Shown: positions 7,671 to 17,576, counted from the first letter of the stretch. The stretch is DNA of 41,168 nucleotides from [Chlorobium] sp. 445 (GCA_002763895.1 NSLH01000007.1:1-41168), one strand, 5' to 3'. A program made the numbers and translations. The notes: a model not told the origin generated them from the sequence alone.

Positions 7671-10600
7671 ATGCGCACTGGCATTTTTCTTCTTATTCTC
7701 TTTTTTAGCTGTCCTCTCTTGCATGCGGGGCTCTATGCGCAAGCCACCTTCAATGTGCTGCATGCCTCACATCGCCTTGTTGCAGAAGGCAGTGACAGAC
7801 CCTCACGTCTTCAAAACTTAGGTGTTGGCACGTTTCGCATTTTAGCCGTTATGGTAGAATTTCAAGCCGATACCGATTCGCGCACGACAGGCACAGGACA
7901 ATTCGGGGGCTTGCCCTACCTTGTTGCTGCAGGCGATACGGTCATTGACCCGTTGCCGCATGATCGCGCTTACTTTCAGCGCAAACTTGATTTTCTTAAA
8001 AATTATTTTGAGACCTGCAGCGACGGCAAAACACGCATCACTTACACTGTACCTGCACGCATTTACCGTGTCTCAAAAGTGATGTCGGAGTATTCACCGC
8101 GCCGAGGCGAAGGCAATGAGCGACTGGCTGAACTCATTCGCGAAGTCTGGACACTTGTCGATGCCCAAAGTCCCGAATTAGATTTCTCGCAGTTCGATTG
8201 CTTCATCATTTTTCATGCTGGTGTCGGACGCGACATTGACCTTGTTGCGCTTGGCGGCGCCGACCCCACCCCCTTTGATTTGCCCTCACTGACCTTCAAC
8301 CTTGGGTCGTTTCGGCGTGTCTTTGGTCCCGCCTTCAACGGCTTTGCCGTACGTGGCGGCGTAAGAATTACCAACACCTCACTTTTGCCTGCTACAGAAA
8401 CACGCGAGATTGACGCCATCGGCGGACGCGCCTTGCTTGAACTGTCCACAAATGGATTGCTCTGCGCCAGTTTTGCAAGTTTCCTTGGTGTACCTGACCT
8501 TTTCAACACCACGAATGGACGCAGCGGTATTGGACGCTTTGGGTTGCTCGATGGCGAAGGCTTCTTCAACTACAACGGTGTCTTGCCGCCTGAACCTTCA
8601 GCTTGGGAACGTCTGATTCTGGGCTGGGCACGTCCCGTCGAGGTTCGTGCCTCTGCACAAACCCTGCGACTTTCTGCACAAGGCTTGCACCAAAATTCCG
8701 ATTCGGTGATTTACCGCGTGCCAATTTCTTCACGCGAGTATTTCCTGCTCGAAAATCGTCAACGCGATGCACGCGCTACAGGCGTTACGCTGACCCTTGT
8801 TCAGCGCGGCACACCTACGCTGCTTACTTTCACACGCGATGAAGCCGGCTTTTCTTTCGGCAACATCTCACGCCTTAACGGACAAGTTGTTGCCTGCGAT
8901 AATTACGAATGGAGCTTGCCTAGCGCCACCGTAAATAATCGCCGCTTCGATGGTGGCGTGTTAATTTGGCGCATCAGCGAAGACCTTATTGCCGAACGGC
9001 GCGATTCGAATCGCATTAACGCACTCGAGCCGCGCGCGGTCTTTCTCTTAGAAGCGGATGGATCGCAAGACATCGGACAAAACTACGGCATTCAAGATGC
9101 TGGCAGTGGCACACAGTCTGGCGTCGTGTTCGATGCTTTCTTTCAAGGCAATATCGCGCCGTTTTACCGAAACCAAATCGATGACAACACCATCCCTAAC
9201 ACGCGTTCTGCGCGCGGTGCACCTACACAAATTCGTTTCAGTGCCTTTTCACAACCTGCGCCCATCATGACCGCTCAGGTTCAACGCGGCTCTGCATTCT
9301 TACAACCCTTGCCTAACTTTCCTATTCAACTCTCTGGAGACTTCGACATGCGTGCCTCTCCCACAGTGCTCGACACGCTCGTTCTTGTTCAAAACACCCG
9401 TGGCGACGTTTTCACAACAGCACAGCGGCTTGGTGAGTTTTCGAGTCAGTTGAAACCTGCCGCTAACTCGAGTGTAATTCTCGGAGCGTCCGGCGATTCA
9501 CTCATAGCCTTCCTTCGCGCTTCTTCACAGACGCTGCTGCGTCGCTTCGGCTCCCGCATCACCACGCTCAGTTTGGAACGCAGTAGTGCCACATCGAGCG
9601 CAATTTATCGCATTGGCACAGCCTCGGGGATAGTCTTTCGTGGCACCATTTCTCCTACCGGCATTAGCCTTACGGATTCTTCGCAAATTTCTTCGCGTGC
9701 CATCGTCAGTGCTACTGAAACGCTTCACGTGGCTGAAGATCGTGCGCAGTTTGGCGCCACGCGCTGGCTCTTCGGCGATGTTCCTGCTACAGCTGCTGCA
9801 GCTACAGGCTTCACGCGTGGCTTAATTGGGGCTGTCGTCTTGCAAGACAAAACGCTCCTGCTGCTGCGTGAAGGCGGTGAGCTTGTGCGTGTGGCTGTGC
9901 CATGCAAAAATCCGATTCGAGCCTCACCAGTTTTTGCTGACTTGCAACATCGTGGCGAAGTGGCAACAGTAATTGCTGCTGACGATAAAATTTTTGCTTA
10001 CAATCCCAGTGGGGTACTGATTACGAACTTTCCGATTCAGCTTTTCTCTGAAAAGCCCCTTGCCTCGAGCCCTATTGTTGCAGACCTTGATGGCGACACA
10101 TTTGAAGATTTGATCATTCACACGCCTGACGGTCGGCTTGCAGGTTACACTCGCCTCGGTCAAATGCTTTTCACTATAGCAGTGGCAGAAAACACGGAGA
10201 CCACGCCAAGTGTAGCGCTTGTTTCAAGTCAGACACGTCTTCATCTTTACAGCATTGATCGGGCTGGATTCTTGCAGGGCTTTGAATTGCTGGCGTCGTC
10301 GCCTAATGTGGCATGGTTATCGCTTTATGCCGATGCACAGAATCGTAATGTGCTGCAGGTGCAACGCACGCCGAATTGGCAGCAAGTGAGCATTAGCGAA
10401 TTTTTCCCTGCAAAATTAGCTTACAACTATCCTAATCCTGCGCGCGAGGAAACGCGTTTTCGTTTTTATTTGCGTGAAAATGCACGCGTTACAATTAAAG
10501 TCTTTTCTCTCACTGGCGCTAAAGTCTGGGAGCAAACCGTTGAAGGACGTGGCGGCACCGATAATGAAGTTGTCTGGAATCTCTCAAATGTGCAGAGTGG

Positions 10601-10676
10601 GATTTATTACGGCATCATCACGCCAGAGCAGCGCGAGTCGGAAAGTGTGCGCCTTAAAATTGCGGTCGTCAAGTAG
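7671..10676 (+). CDS. T9SS-secreted pseudo-M6 metallopeptidase with propeller and sorting domain
   Basis: About 1001 residues. The signal peptide MRTGIFLLILFFSCPLLHAGLYAQ is followed by an M6 (immune inhibitor A-like) peptidase domain up to about residue 330. The region aligned with HExxHxLGLPDLY reads ASFASFLGVPDLF (residues 266-278), so both zinc histidines and the catalytic Glu are lost. The flanking M6 features GRFGLLDGEG and PSAWERLILGWA remain. A repeat region with FG-GAP-like pieces (SSPIVADLDGDTFEDLII) suggests a beta-propeller. The final ~88 residues are a type A T9SS sorting domain (AYNYPNPAREETRF, GAKVWE, SGIYYGIIT). It is probably cell-surface and non-catalytic. The start follows the terminator at 7552; the 47-residue upstream extension was rejected. 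Confidence 0.8.
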   Translation: MRTGIFLLILFFSCPLLHAGLYAQATFNVLHASHRLVAEGSDRPSRLQNLGVGTFRILAVMVEFQADTDSRTTGTGQFGGLPYLVAAGDTVIDPLPHDRAYFQRKLDFLKNYFETCSDGKTRITYTVPARIYRVSKVMSEYSPRRGEGNERLAELIREVWTLVDAQSPELDFSQFDCFIIFHAGVGRDIDLVALGGADPTPFDLPSLTFNLGSFRRVFGPAFNGFAVRGGVRITNTSLLPATETREIDAIGGRALLELSTNGLLCASFASFLGVPDLFNTTNGRSGIGRFGLLDGEGFFNYNGVLPPEPSAWERLILGWARPVEVRASAQTLRLSAQGLHQNSDSVIYRVPISSREYFLLENRQRDARATGVTLTLVQRGTPTLLTFTRDEAGFSFGNISRLNGQVVACDNYEWSLPSATVNNRRFDGGVLIWRISEDLIAERRDSNRINALEPRAVFLLEADGSQDIGQNYGIQDAGSGTQSGVVFDAFFQGNIAPFYRNQIDDNTIPNTRSARGAPTQIRFSAFSQPAPIMTAQVQRGSAFLQPLPNFPIQLSGDFDMRASPTVLDTLVLVQNTRGDVFTTAQRLGEFSSQLKPAANSSVILGASGDSLIAFLRASSQTLLRRFGSRITTLSLERSSATSSAIYRIGTASGIVFRGTISPTGISLTDSSQISSRAIVSATETLHVAEDRAQFGATRWLFGDVPATAAAATGFTRGLIGAVVLQDKTLLLLREGGELVRVAVPCKNPIRASPVFADLQHRGEVATVIAADDKIFAYNPSGVLITNFPIQLFSEKPLASSPIVADLDGDTFEDLIIHTPDGRLAGYTRLGQMLFTIAVAENTETTPSVALVSSQTRLHLYSIDRAGFLQGFELLASSPNVAWLSLYADAQNRNVLQVQRTPNWQQVSISEFFPAKLAYNYPNPAREETRFRFYLRENARVTIKVFSLTGAKVWEQTVEGRGGTDNEVVWNLSNVQSGIYYGIITPEQRESESVRLKIAVVK

Positions 10677-10729
10677 CTTAATTGCAACTTTTTGAGTACA
10701 GCTTGCTGTCATTTAGCCACACATAACAT

Positions 10730-10760
10730 TTTGAAGAAATCTGCAGACGCGTTATTTTTG
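10730..10760 (+). promoter_or_regulatory. Bacteroidota-type promoter candidate for tRNA-Val
   Basis: TTTG (10730-10733), a 19-base spacer, then TATTTTTG (10753-10760). It is the same two boxes and spacing as at 5258, placed about 28 bases before the tRNA 5' end. Confidence 0.55.
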
Positions 10761-10788
10761 CTCTTTGCAAGTTGATTTTGAAACACGC

Positions 10789-10862
10789 GGGCAATTAGCT
10801 CAGTTGGTTAGAGCGTTCGCTTCACACGCGAAAGGTCACTAGTTCGAATCTAGTATTGCCCA
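10789..10862 (+). tRNA. tRNA-Val (anticodon CAC)
   Basis: A full cloverleaf. The acceptor stem GGGCAAT pairs with ATTGCCC, followed by discriminator A; CCA is not encoded. The D arm is GCTCAGTTGGTTAGAGC. The anticodon arm is TTCGC-TTCACAC-GCGAA, giving anticodon CAC (codon GUG). The T arm ACTAG-TTCGAAT-CTAGT has the standard TTCGA loop. It lies immediately upstream of holA with no terminator between, so readthrough may contribute to holA expression. Confidence 0.95.
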
Positions 10863-10948
10863 CAGTGCCTCTGCACTGCGGCGGCACCAGCCGAAAGCAA
10901 GCGCAGGCAATTGTTATTGCTGAAAGCCTGCGACATCTTTGGTACCCT

Positions 10949-11994
10949 GTGGCAAAACGTCTCACTCTCTCTGACTTAGATACACTGCTTCGCTCCAAGC
11001 ACACAGCGCCCATTTACTTTTTCTATGGCGAAGAAGAGTTTCTTATTGAAGAAGTACTGCGTGCCCTTAAGTCTCTCTTGTTCAAAGATGAAGTGGAGCA
11101 AGCCGCTAACACCGTAACGCTCTATGGTGCTGAGACCACTCTGGGCGCAATTGTCTCGGCAGCCTCAGAGTACTCTATGTTTGCAGAACGGCGGCTGGTG
11201 ATAGTCAAGCAATTTGACAAAGTCCGAAAAGAGTCTTCAAAAGAAAAACAAGCTGCACACCTTGCAGAATTTGAGCAGTATCTGAGACATCCTCTCAGCA
11301 CGACAACCCTTGTACTTGCGGCAGGTGCATTGGAAAAACAAGACCTGAAAAAAGAGCCATTTGTGTGGTTAGAAACAGTTAGTTACGAATGTGTGCCGCT
11401 CAAATCTGAGGCTGAGTTTGCAGAGCGCTATGCTGCACGTTTAGGCTGGCGCCTGACGCCCGATGCCCTGCGCAATCTTGAGATCTTCGTAGGCAATTCT
11501 GCACGCGAACTTAGCAACGAAATTCAAAAACTCATCAGCTATGCCGGCACACGCGCCGACAAAACCATTACAGGACAAGATGTCTTAGATGCTGTTGCTG
11601 TACTGAGAGAATATGATGTTTTCGCCCTTCAGAAAGCGGTTGCTGAGCGCAATCTGCGCCAAGCCTCTGGCATTGCCCTGAAAATTCTTGAGCGGGAAGG
11701 TAGTCTTGCGCCTATTGTGAATTACTTCACGCTTTTTTTACGCGCCTCTGGAAACTCAAAACGCCTGCTGCACTGCGCATGAGCGATCAAGATGCGGCAA
11801 AAGAACTTGGACTGTTCGGCGCACAGGTCTACTTTCTCAAAGAATACCGGCGTCACGCTGAAGTCTTTTCACAGCGCGATATTGAACGCGCCCTGCTTGC
11901 TCTGCACCGCGCCGATTTATCACTCAAAGGTATTTTGCCCAAACAAGATGAACCGTTGCTTGTTTTGCACTTAATCCAACAACTTGTCTCATAA
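10949..11994 (+). CDS. holA: DNA polymerase III delta subunit, frameshifted
   Basis: The clamp-loader delta subunit, which opens the beta clamp. N-terminal PIYFFYGEEEFLIEEVLRALK is the family opening, followed by LVIVKQFDKVRKE and the domain III ending. The frame stops at 11782, but shifting by -1 at the T7 run 11733-11739 gives FTRLWKLKTP, then SDQDAAKELGLFGAQVYFLKEY, the expected C-terminal domain, to 11994. The run must be T8 (or T5) for an intact gene. In the zero frame it is CTT TTT TTA, containing the heptamer T TTT TTA. The GTG at 10949 was chosen as start because the longer frame begins inside the tRNA. Total reconstructed length is about 348 residues, normal for HolA. Confidence 0.8.
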
Positions 11995-12057
11995 AGCCTT
12001 TATATTGCAACGTTGTGATCTTGTATCGCAAAAAGATTAAAAACCTGATTTCAGATC

Positions 12058-12927
12058 ATGCAGCAAGCTATTATTCGCAAAATTCTCTGCCCAGTGGATT
12101 TTTCGCTGCAGTCGCAATCGGTGGTAGAGCACGCTACGAAAGTGGCTGAAGTTTTCAATTCTTCTATCATTGTGCTGAATGTTGTGGACGATCTTGCACC
12201 GGAATATGCCCCTTATCGCAAGAGCAACGCCGATGTGCAAACGCTGCGCCGTACCTTAGAGCAGGATTCTCAAAATCGCATGAAACTGCACATTCAGCCC
12301 AAGTTGCGAAATACCCAAAATGTTACCACGCTCACGGCTTTTGGCAAACCTACTGACATGATTGCACGCGTTGGCAAAGAGCAACATGTCGGACTGATTA
12401 TGATGGCGACGCGCAGCATGGGCATTACCAATCAGTTCATTTTAGGCAGCACCACATACCGCGTTATCCGTACAGCACCATGCCCGCTGATGGTCTTTTC
12501 ACGACCTGAACAAAAATTCCGTCCGATTCGCCTGCTCTTCCCGACAGATTTTTCTGAACTCTCGCAGCAAGCCTTACCTTACTTGATGAAGTTTGCCAAA
12601 GAATATGACTCCGATGTGCATGTCGTGCACTATCGCTCCACTCAAACCTCAATGATACGCGACCCAAAAACAGAAATGGATGCCGTCAAACGTCTTTTCA
12701 CTTTGAATGGCATTAAACGCCTCTTCATCAATGATGACATCAAGGGAGTTTCTCCAGGCAATGCTATCTTGAAGTATAGCAAAGAAAACGCCATTGACTT
12801 GACGGTTATCTCCGCACACGGCGCAGGTGGATTCAAACAGTTTTTTTTGGGCTCGACTGCCGTTGAAGTCTCAAGCCGCAGTGAGAACCCCGTCTTGGTG
12901 GTGCGCAAAATTGATTGGTTGCTCTGA
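12058..12927 (+). CDS. Tandem universal stress protein
   Basis: A 289-residue cytoplasmic protein with two UspA domains. Domain 1 (about 1-148) opens IRKILCPVDFSLQSQSVVEHA and has the nucleotide-site region MGITNQFILGSTTYRVIR. Domain 2 (about 155-289) opens IRLLFPTDFSELSQQALPYL and ends GGFKQFFLGSTAVEVSSRSENPV. Both G-x-G-type loops with GST are preserved, so ATP binding is plausible. The second is encoded across a T8 run (12841-12848) that is in frame, a useful control for the broken runs elsewhere. Tandem Usps usually respond to starvation, redox or light stress. It precedes an amino-acid permease, 208 bases away, perhaps a separate unit. Confidence 0.9.
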   Translation: MQQAIIRKILCPVDFSLQSQSVVEHATKVAEVFNSSIIVLNVVDDLAPEYAPYRKSNADVQTLRRTLEQDSQNRMKLHIQPKLRNTQNVTTLTAFGKPTDMIARVGKEQHVGLIMMATRSMGITNQFILGSTTYRVIRTAPCPLMVFSRPEQKFRPIRLLFPTDFSELSQQALPYLMKFAKEYDSDVHVVHYRSTQTSMIRDPKTEMDAVKRLFTLNGIKRLFINDDIKGVSPGNAILKYSKENAIDLTVISAHGAGGFKQFFLGSTAVEVSSRSENPVLVVRKIDWLL

Positions 12928-13135
12928 TATCTCGCTGCATGCTTGTGTGCGTTGATTTTAACCCCTCGACTGATTTTACCTGATATTTGCAAATGACTGA
13001 AAAAAATTTAGATTGATACAATGCTTTCGAGCTTGCAAGATATACTGCGTTCTGCGTTCCACTATGGCACAGACACTATCAACAAACGCAGCAATATGAT
13101 GTGCACCGCTGCAAAACCGATGCGATAATTCAGCG

Positions 13136-14896
13136 ATGCCAAACGGATCTTTCTTTCGGAAAAAATCCATTCAGCAAATTCAGAGCGATATAGCACACGG
13201 TTTTGGTGATGGTGAAAAAACTCACACGCTTGTCAAAACGCTCAGCGTCTTTGATCTCACGATGCTGGGCATTGCTGCCGTTGTTGGTGCCGGTATCTTC
13301 TCGACTATCGGTAATGCGGCTTATTCAGGCGGACCTGCAGTGTCGTTGCTCTTTGTCTTTACCGCAATTGCCTGCGGTTTCTCCGTGCTCTGCTATGCAG
13401 AATTTGCTTCGCTTATTCCTGTCTCTGGCTCAGCCTATACCTACGCCTATGCCTCATTTGGCGAACTCTTTGCCTGGATTATCGGCTGGGGCTTAATTAT
13501 GGAGTATGCTGTCGGCAATATCGTCGTTGCAATTTCTTGGAGCGACTACTTCACAGCACTTCTGGCTGGTTACGGCATCCACTTTCCTGACTATCTCTCT
13601 ATGGACTACTTCACGGCGTCGCAAGCTGCAGCGACAATTGAAGCAGAACTGGCACGTGGCACAACGCTCGAGAGCCTTTCACAGAACTTGGACTTTGCCA
13701 CTACGCTTGATGCCTACCGAACTTGGCTCAATGCTCCTGTCATCGCGGGCTTTCGTTTGATATGCGATTTGCCTGCCTTCCTCATCAATGCGTTGATTAC
13801 CGCTATCGTCTACATCGGTATCAAAGAATCACGCACCACCACAAACCTAATGGTGATTCTAAAAGTCGGGGTCGTCTTGCTAGTTATTATTTTGGGCGCA
13901 TTCTATGTCAAACCGAGCAACTGGACACCTTTTGCACCGAATGGTTTGTCAGGCGTGATGCAAGGTGTCTCGGCTGTGTTTTTTGCCTACATCGGCTTCG
14001 ATGCCATCTCCACAACTGCCGAAGAATGCAAAGACGCACAGCGCGATTTGCCACGCGGCATGATGTATTCACTACTGATTTGCACGCTGCTCTACATTGC
14101 TGTTGCACTCGTGCTCACGGGCATGAGCCACTACAAACTGCTCAATGTGGGCGACCCACTGGCGTTTGTCTTCGGACCCGAAGGTGCTAACTTGCAATGG
14201 ATTTCAGGCATTATTGCATTGAGTGCTGTCATTGCAATGGCATCCGTGATGCTCGTCTTTCAACTTGGGCAACCACGCATCTGGATGGCAATGAGCCGTG
14301 ATGGGCTCTTGCCTAAACGCTTTGCCACCATTCACCCGCGCTTCAAAACACCCGGCTTCTCAACGCTTGTTACTGGACTTATTGTTGGCATTCCATCACT
14401 GTTTGCAAACATGACCGTCGTAACTGACCTGACCAGCATTGGGACACTCTTTGCATTCTTGCTTGTCTCTGGCGGTATCATGGTACTGGAAAAATCTGAG
14501 CCGCTAGCCGAACGTAAGTTCAAAATCCCGTTTGTCAATGGCAAGTATCTCGTGCCGCTGATTGTGCTGTTTATTTGGTCCAGCGTTATCGTACTGAACC
14601 CTGAGGGCGTTCAAGCCTTTTTCACCTTGTCCTCCAGCAGTGAATCCCTTTGGGCACAAGTTGCGCATCGTATCCCTATGACAACCTATTTCATTGGCAC
14701 TGTGGTCTTAGCTTATTTTTGCTTCAAACGTGAGTTCTCGCTGATTCCAGCACTCGCTGTGCTGTCGGTTGGCTACCTGATGACCGAACTCGGCGCTGCA
14801 AACTGGATGCGCTTTGGGGTCTGGGTCGCATTAGGGCTTGGCATTTATTTTCTTTATGGCTACCGTAAAAGCAAATTGAATCACGCGACGCATTAA
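13136..14896 (+). CDS. APC-family amino acid permease
   Basis: A 586-residue inner-membrane transporter of the amino acid-polyamine-organocation superfamily, closest in look to the cationic amino acid transporter (CAT/YfnA) group. TM1 carries GIAAVVGAGIFSTIGNAA, the unwound substrate-binding helix. The conserved FFAYIGFDAISTTAEECKDAQRDLPRG segment (TM6 to the following loop) is typical of CAT transporters. At least 12 membrane segments are visible. There is a soluble-looking insertion (about residues 150-205: DYLSMDYFTASQAA, LESLSQNLDFATTLDAY) between TM4 and TM5. The substrate cannot be fixed from sequence; basic or branched-chain amino acids are likely. Confidence 0.88.
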   Translation: MPNGSFFRKKSIQQIQSDIAHGFGDGEKTHTLVKTLSVFDLTMLGIAAVVGAGIFSTIGNAAYSGGPAVSLLFVFTAIACGFSVLCYAEFASLIPVSGSAYTYAYASFGELFAWIIGWGLIMEYAVGNIVVAISWSDYFTALLAGYGIHFPDYLSMDYFTASQAAATIEAELARGTTLESLSQNLDFATTLDAYRTWLNAPVIAGFRLICDLPAFLINALITAIVYIGIKESRTTTNLMVILKVGVVLLVIILGAFYVKPSNWTPFAPNGLSGVMQGVSAVFFAYIGFDAISTTAEECKDAQRDLPRGMMYSLLICTLLYIAVALVLTGMSHYKLLNVGDPLAFVFGPEGANLQWISGIIALSAVIAMASVMLVFQLGQPRIWMAMSRDGLLPKRFATIHPRFKTPGFSTLVTGLIVGIPSLFANMTVVTDLTSIGTLFAFLLVSGGIMVLEKSEPLAERKFKIPFVNGKYLVPLIVLFIWSSVIVLNPEGVQAFFTLSSSSESLWAQVAHRIPMTTYFIGTVVLAYFCFKREFSLIPALAVLSVGYLMTELGAANWMRFGVWVALGLGIYFLYGYRKSKLNHATH

Positions 14897-14972
14897 CAAA
14901 CCTTATCACCTTTCTCATTATGTTTTTCTGTACCATTTGCACGGCATAAACTCCGCGATTCTCTAACATATT

Positions 14973-16055
14973 ATGTTTGATAAACTTGAGCAACTGACTG
15001 AGCGATACAAAGAAATTGAAGCCCAGCTGGCACTGCCCGAAACTGTGGCTAATCAAGACCTTTTTCGAAAACTCAGTAAAGAGTATCGCTCGCTGGGTGA
15101 AGTCGTCAAAGCCTATTCGGAATACAAGCGCGCCAAATCGGATTTTGCTGCGGCAAAGGACATGCTTTATTCGGAAAAAGACCCCGATATGCATGCGCTT
15201 GCACAGCAAGAGTATGACACACTTGCGCAACAACTCCCGATGCTTGAAGCAAAACTCAAACTGCTACTTCTGCCGAAAGATGAAGCCGATTCGCGCAACG
15301 CAATTGTCGAAATTCGCGCAGGTACAGGTGGCGATGAAGCAGCACTCTTTGCCGCTGACCTTTTCCGAATGTATCAACGCTACGCTGAGCGCAAAGGCTG
15401 GTTGCTTCAAGTGCTTGACTACAACGACACTGGTGGCATGGGCGGCTTCAAAGAAATTATCTTTAGCCTCACTGGCGAAGATGTCTATGGCACTATGAAA
15501 TTCGAAAGCGGCGTGCATCGCGTGCAGCGTGTACCTGAGACAGAATCGCAGGGTCGTGTCCATACTTCAGCCGCATCCGTTGCCGTGCTGCCTGAAGCTG
15601 AAGAGGTCGATGTCGAGATTCGCAAGGAAGATTTAGAGATTACTACGTATCGCAGCGGCGGCAAGGGCGGACAAAATGTCAATAAAGTTGAAACCGCCGT
15701 GCGCATTCGGCATATTCCGACAGGCGTTGTCGTGGCTTGTCAAGAAGAACGCTCACAATTGCAAAATCGCGAGCGCGCAATGAAAATGCTACGCTCTAAA
15801 CTCTACGATGCCAAACTGCAAGAACAGCAACAACAGCGCACCGATATGCGTCGCTCTATGGTTGGCAGCGGCGACCGCAGCGACAAAATCCGCACCTATA
15901 ATTTCCCGCAAAACCGCGTTACTGACCACCGCTTAGAAGGTGATGTCAAAAATTGGCCACTCCAAGAAATCCTTGATGGCAATTTAGAGGGCTTAATCGA
16001 GGCCTTGAAAGTACAAGACCAAGCTGAACGTCTCAAAGCTCAGACCAGCTTGTAA
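14973..16055 (+). CDS. prfA: Peptide chain release factor 1
   Basis: A 360-residue class I release factor, the usual length. The codon-recognition tripeptide in [19 protein letters not shown] is PET (188-190), fitting the PxT of RF1 (UAA/UAG), not the SPF of RF2. The catalytic GGQ is at 232-234 in [20 protein letters not shown]. The long N-terminal coiled coil ([19 protein letters not shown]) is intact. It acts in the ribosomal A site to release the finished peptide. The next gene is convergent, with only 31 bases between stops. prmC, often adjacent in other bacteria, is absent here. Confidence 0.97.
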   Translation: MFDKLEQLTERYKEIEAQLALPETVANQDLFRKLSKEYRSLGEVVKAYSEYKRAKSDFAAAKDMLYSEKDPDMHALAQQEYDTLAQQLPMLEAKLKLLLLPKDEADSRNAIVEIRAGTGGDEAALFAADLFRMYQRYAERKGWLLQVLDYNDTGGMGGFKEIIFSLTGEDVYGTMKFESGVHRVQRVPETESQGRVHTSAASVAVLPEAEEVDVEIRKEDLEITTYRSGGKGGQNVNKVETAVRIRHIPTGVVVACQEERSQLQNRERAMKMLRSKLYDAKLQEQQQQRTDMRRSMVGSGDRSDKIRTYNFPQNRVTDHRLEGDVKNWPLQEILDGNLEGLIEALKVQDQAERLKAQTSL

Positions 16056-16086
16056 CAACTTAACAAAAGGCACTAACGCGCTACAC

Positions 16087-17349
16087 TTAGCTTTCGTTCA
16101 CTTCTGTGGTGCTACGCAAAGCTACAACGAAGGTTGCCCCATACCCCTGCCGCTCTTCATACCAGATTTTTGCGTGCATCGCCTCAATAAGCGTTTTGCA
16201 AATCCAAAGTCCATAGCCTGTGGTACTCTCACCACCTGTTGGTTTGATAGAAAGTTTTGCACGCTTCTGAAACAGCCTATGGCGATCTTCTTCCTTAACT
16301 CCCGGACCTTCATCAGCAACCTCAATGTGAATCCACTTATCATGTTTGCTCAGCCGTATCCAAATCGTTTTGCCCAACGGCGAAAACTTAATTGCATTCG
16401 AGATAAGATTTTCCAAAACCTGCATCACTGCAATTCTATCTCCCAATACTTTAGGTACTTCTTTACTTGCTTCTACCACCAATTGCTGACCTTTTGCTGC
16501 CGCTTGCATGCGAAGTGCGTCTACAACCGTTTCAATCACAGTTGTAAGACCAATCGGCTCGAGACAGAGCGTCATTGACATAATTTGAGTCGATCTATGA
16601 CTCTGCAACATTGTGTCGGAGATATCTTTCATCCTAAGCACACTCCGCTTAATGTTCGTCACCCGTTTCTCCACCTCTTCTTGCGAGAGTTTATCTTGGT
16701 TTTTAATCAGCACTTCAGCTGTAAGCAAAATTGCAGACAGTGGGTTCTTGAGGTCGTGGGCTAACATTTCCATTAGCTCAAGCTGCTCCTGTCTTGCATA
16801 CATTAAGTCTCGCATGGTTTGCTCGCGCAAGAGCGCATAGGCTAATGCAGCGGCAAGACGCTGCAGCATTTCCTTATCCATCGTGTTCCATTCATGTGCA
16901 TTCTTGCAATCATCAAGACCTAAAAAGCCTAAGAAGCGTTGCTCTGCAATGACTGGGGCAAGCAATATCGATTGGATATTTTGCGCAGACATAAAAAACC
17001 TCTCTTCGCTTGCAAAGCTGTTTTGTGTGCCATAGACAAGTCCATTGTGCATCAAGGTTACTGTCCAGTGTGGTACATAGCTGTGCGGCAAAGCTTGCAG
17101 AAGCGTTATATCTGTTCGTGGCGAGAGTGATGGTTCGCAAGACTCAGCAACGAGCGCATAGACTTGGATTGTATCGTGCAACTGAGAACTAAAAAAGTAC
17201 GCACGGCTTGCTCCTGTAGCTTGACGAATATCAGAGAGCATAGCATCATAGAATGCGGACAACTCTTTGGCTTGCAGCAGACCATGCTGGATCTTGATGA
17301 TCGTCTCAAGGTAGTCTACCTGTCTAACGGAAGGTATGATAGCGCTCAT
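16087..17349 (-). CDS. GAF-domain sensor histidine kinase
   Basis: A 420-residue soluble kinase without membrane segments. A GAF domain occupies about 15-175, with a putative ligand pocket around SRAYFFSSQL and ILLAPVIAEQRFLGFLGLDD. The HisKA dimerisation helix carries MLAHDLKNPLSAI with phospho-acceptor His198. The HATPase_c domain has the N box LENLISNAIKFSP (Asn318), the G1 box ADEGPGV (346-351), and the G2 box TTGYGLWICKTLI. All catalytic residues are in place. No response regulator lies nearby, so this is an orphan kinase. A candidate promoter on the minus strand (CAAA at 17444-17447 and TAAAACTA at 17415-17422 on the plus strand; 21-base spacer) lies upstream. Confidence 0.9.
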   Translation of the reverse strand: MSAIIPSVRQVDYLETIIKIQHGLLQAKELSAFYDAMLSDIRQATGASRAYFFSSQLHDTIQVYALVAESCEPSLSPRTDITLLQALPHSYVPHWTVTLMHNGLVYGTQNSFASEERFFMSAQNIQSILLAPVIAEQRFLGFLGLDDCKNAHEWNTMDKEMLQRLAAALAYALLREQTMRDLMYARQEQLELMEMLAHDLKNPLSAILLTAEVLIKNQDKLSQEEVEKRVTNIKRSVLRMKDISDTMLQSHRSTQIMSMTLCLEPIGLTTVIETVVDALRMQAAAKGQQLVVEASKEVPKVLGDRIAVMQVLENLISNAIKFSPLGKTIWIRLSKHDKWIHIEVADEGPGVKEEDRHRLFQKRAKLSIKPTGGESTTGYGLWICKTLIEAMHAKIWYEERQGYGATFVVALRSTTEVNES

Positions 17350-17414
17350 TGCTTACCTCATTTGTGATGCATTAGCTAAGATAGTGCAGGTTGAACTTAG
17401 GGATTCATCCTATG

Positions 17415-17447
17415 TAAAACTAAGTGGAGGTGATACAGATTTCCAAA
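17415..17447 (-). promoter_or_regulatory. Weak promoter candidate for the histidine kinase
   Basis: Read on the minus strand: TTTG, a 21-base spacer, then TAGTTTTA (7 of 8 to TAnnTTTG), about 65 bases before the ATG at 17349. Weaker than the three N19 sites. Confidence 0.25.
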
Positions 17448-17576
17448 GGGGCTGTTCTTACTTCACTTCAAGCAGCAACTGATTCCACAACGATGGACAG
17501 GCAAAGTCTTTATGCGCCTCTTTTATTTACTTAAGAACGATGGATGTAATTCAGTTCTCAGTTTTTGCTGTGGCGT

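Noticed and set aside
10856-10948. Longer holA start at 10856
   Set aside because: It overlaps the 3' end of tRNA-Val and encodes an unrelated leader.
12983-12992. ATTTGCAAAT palindrome as a regulator site
   Set aside because: A single short AT-rich palindrome with no second copy or flanking conserved features; easily chance.
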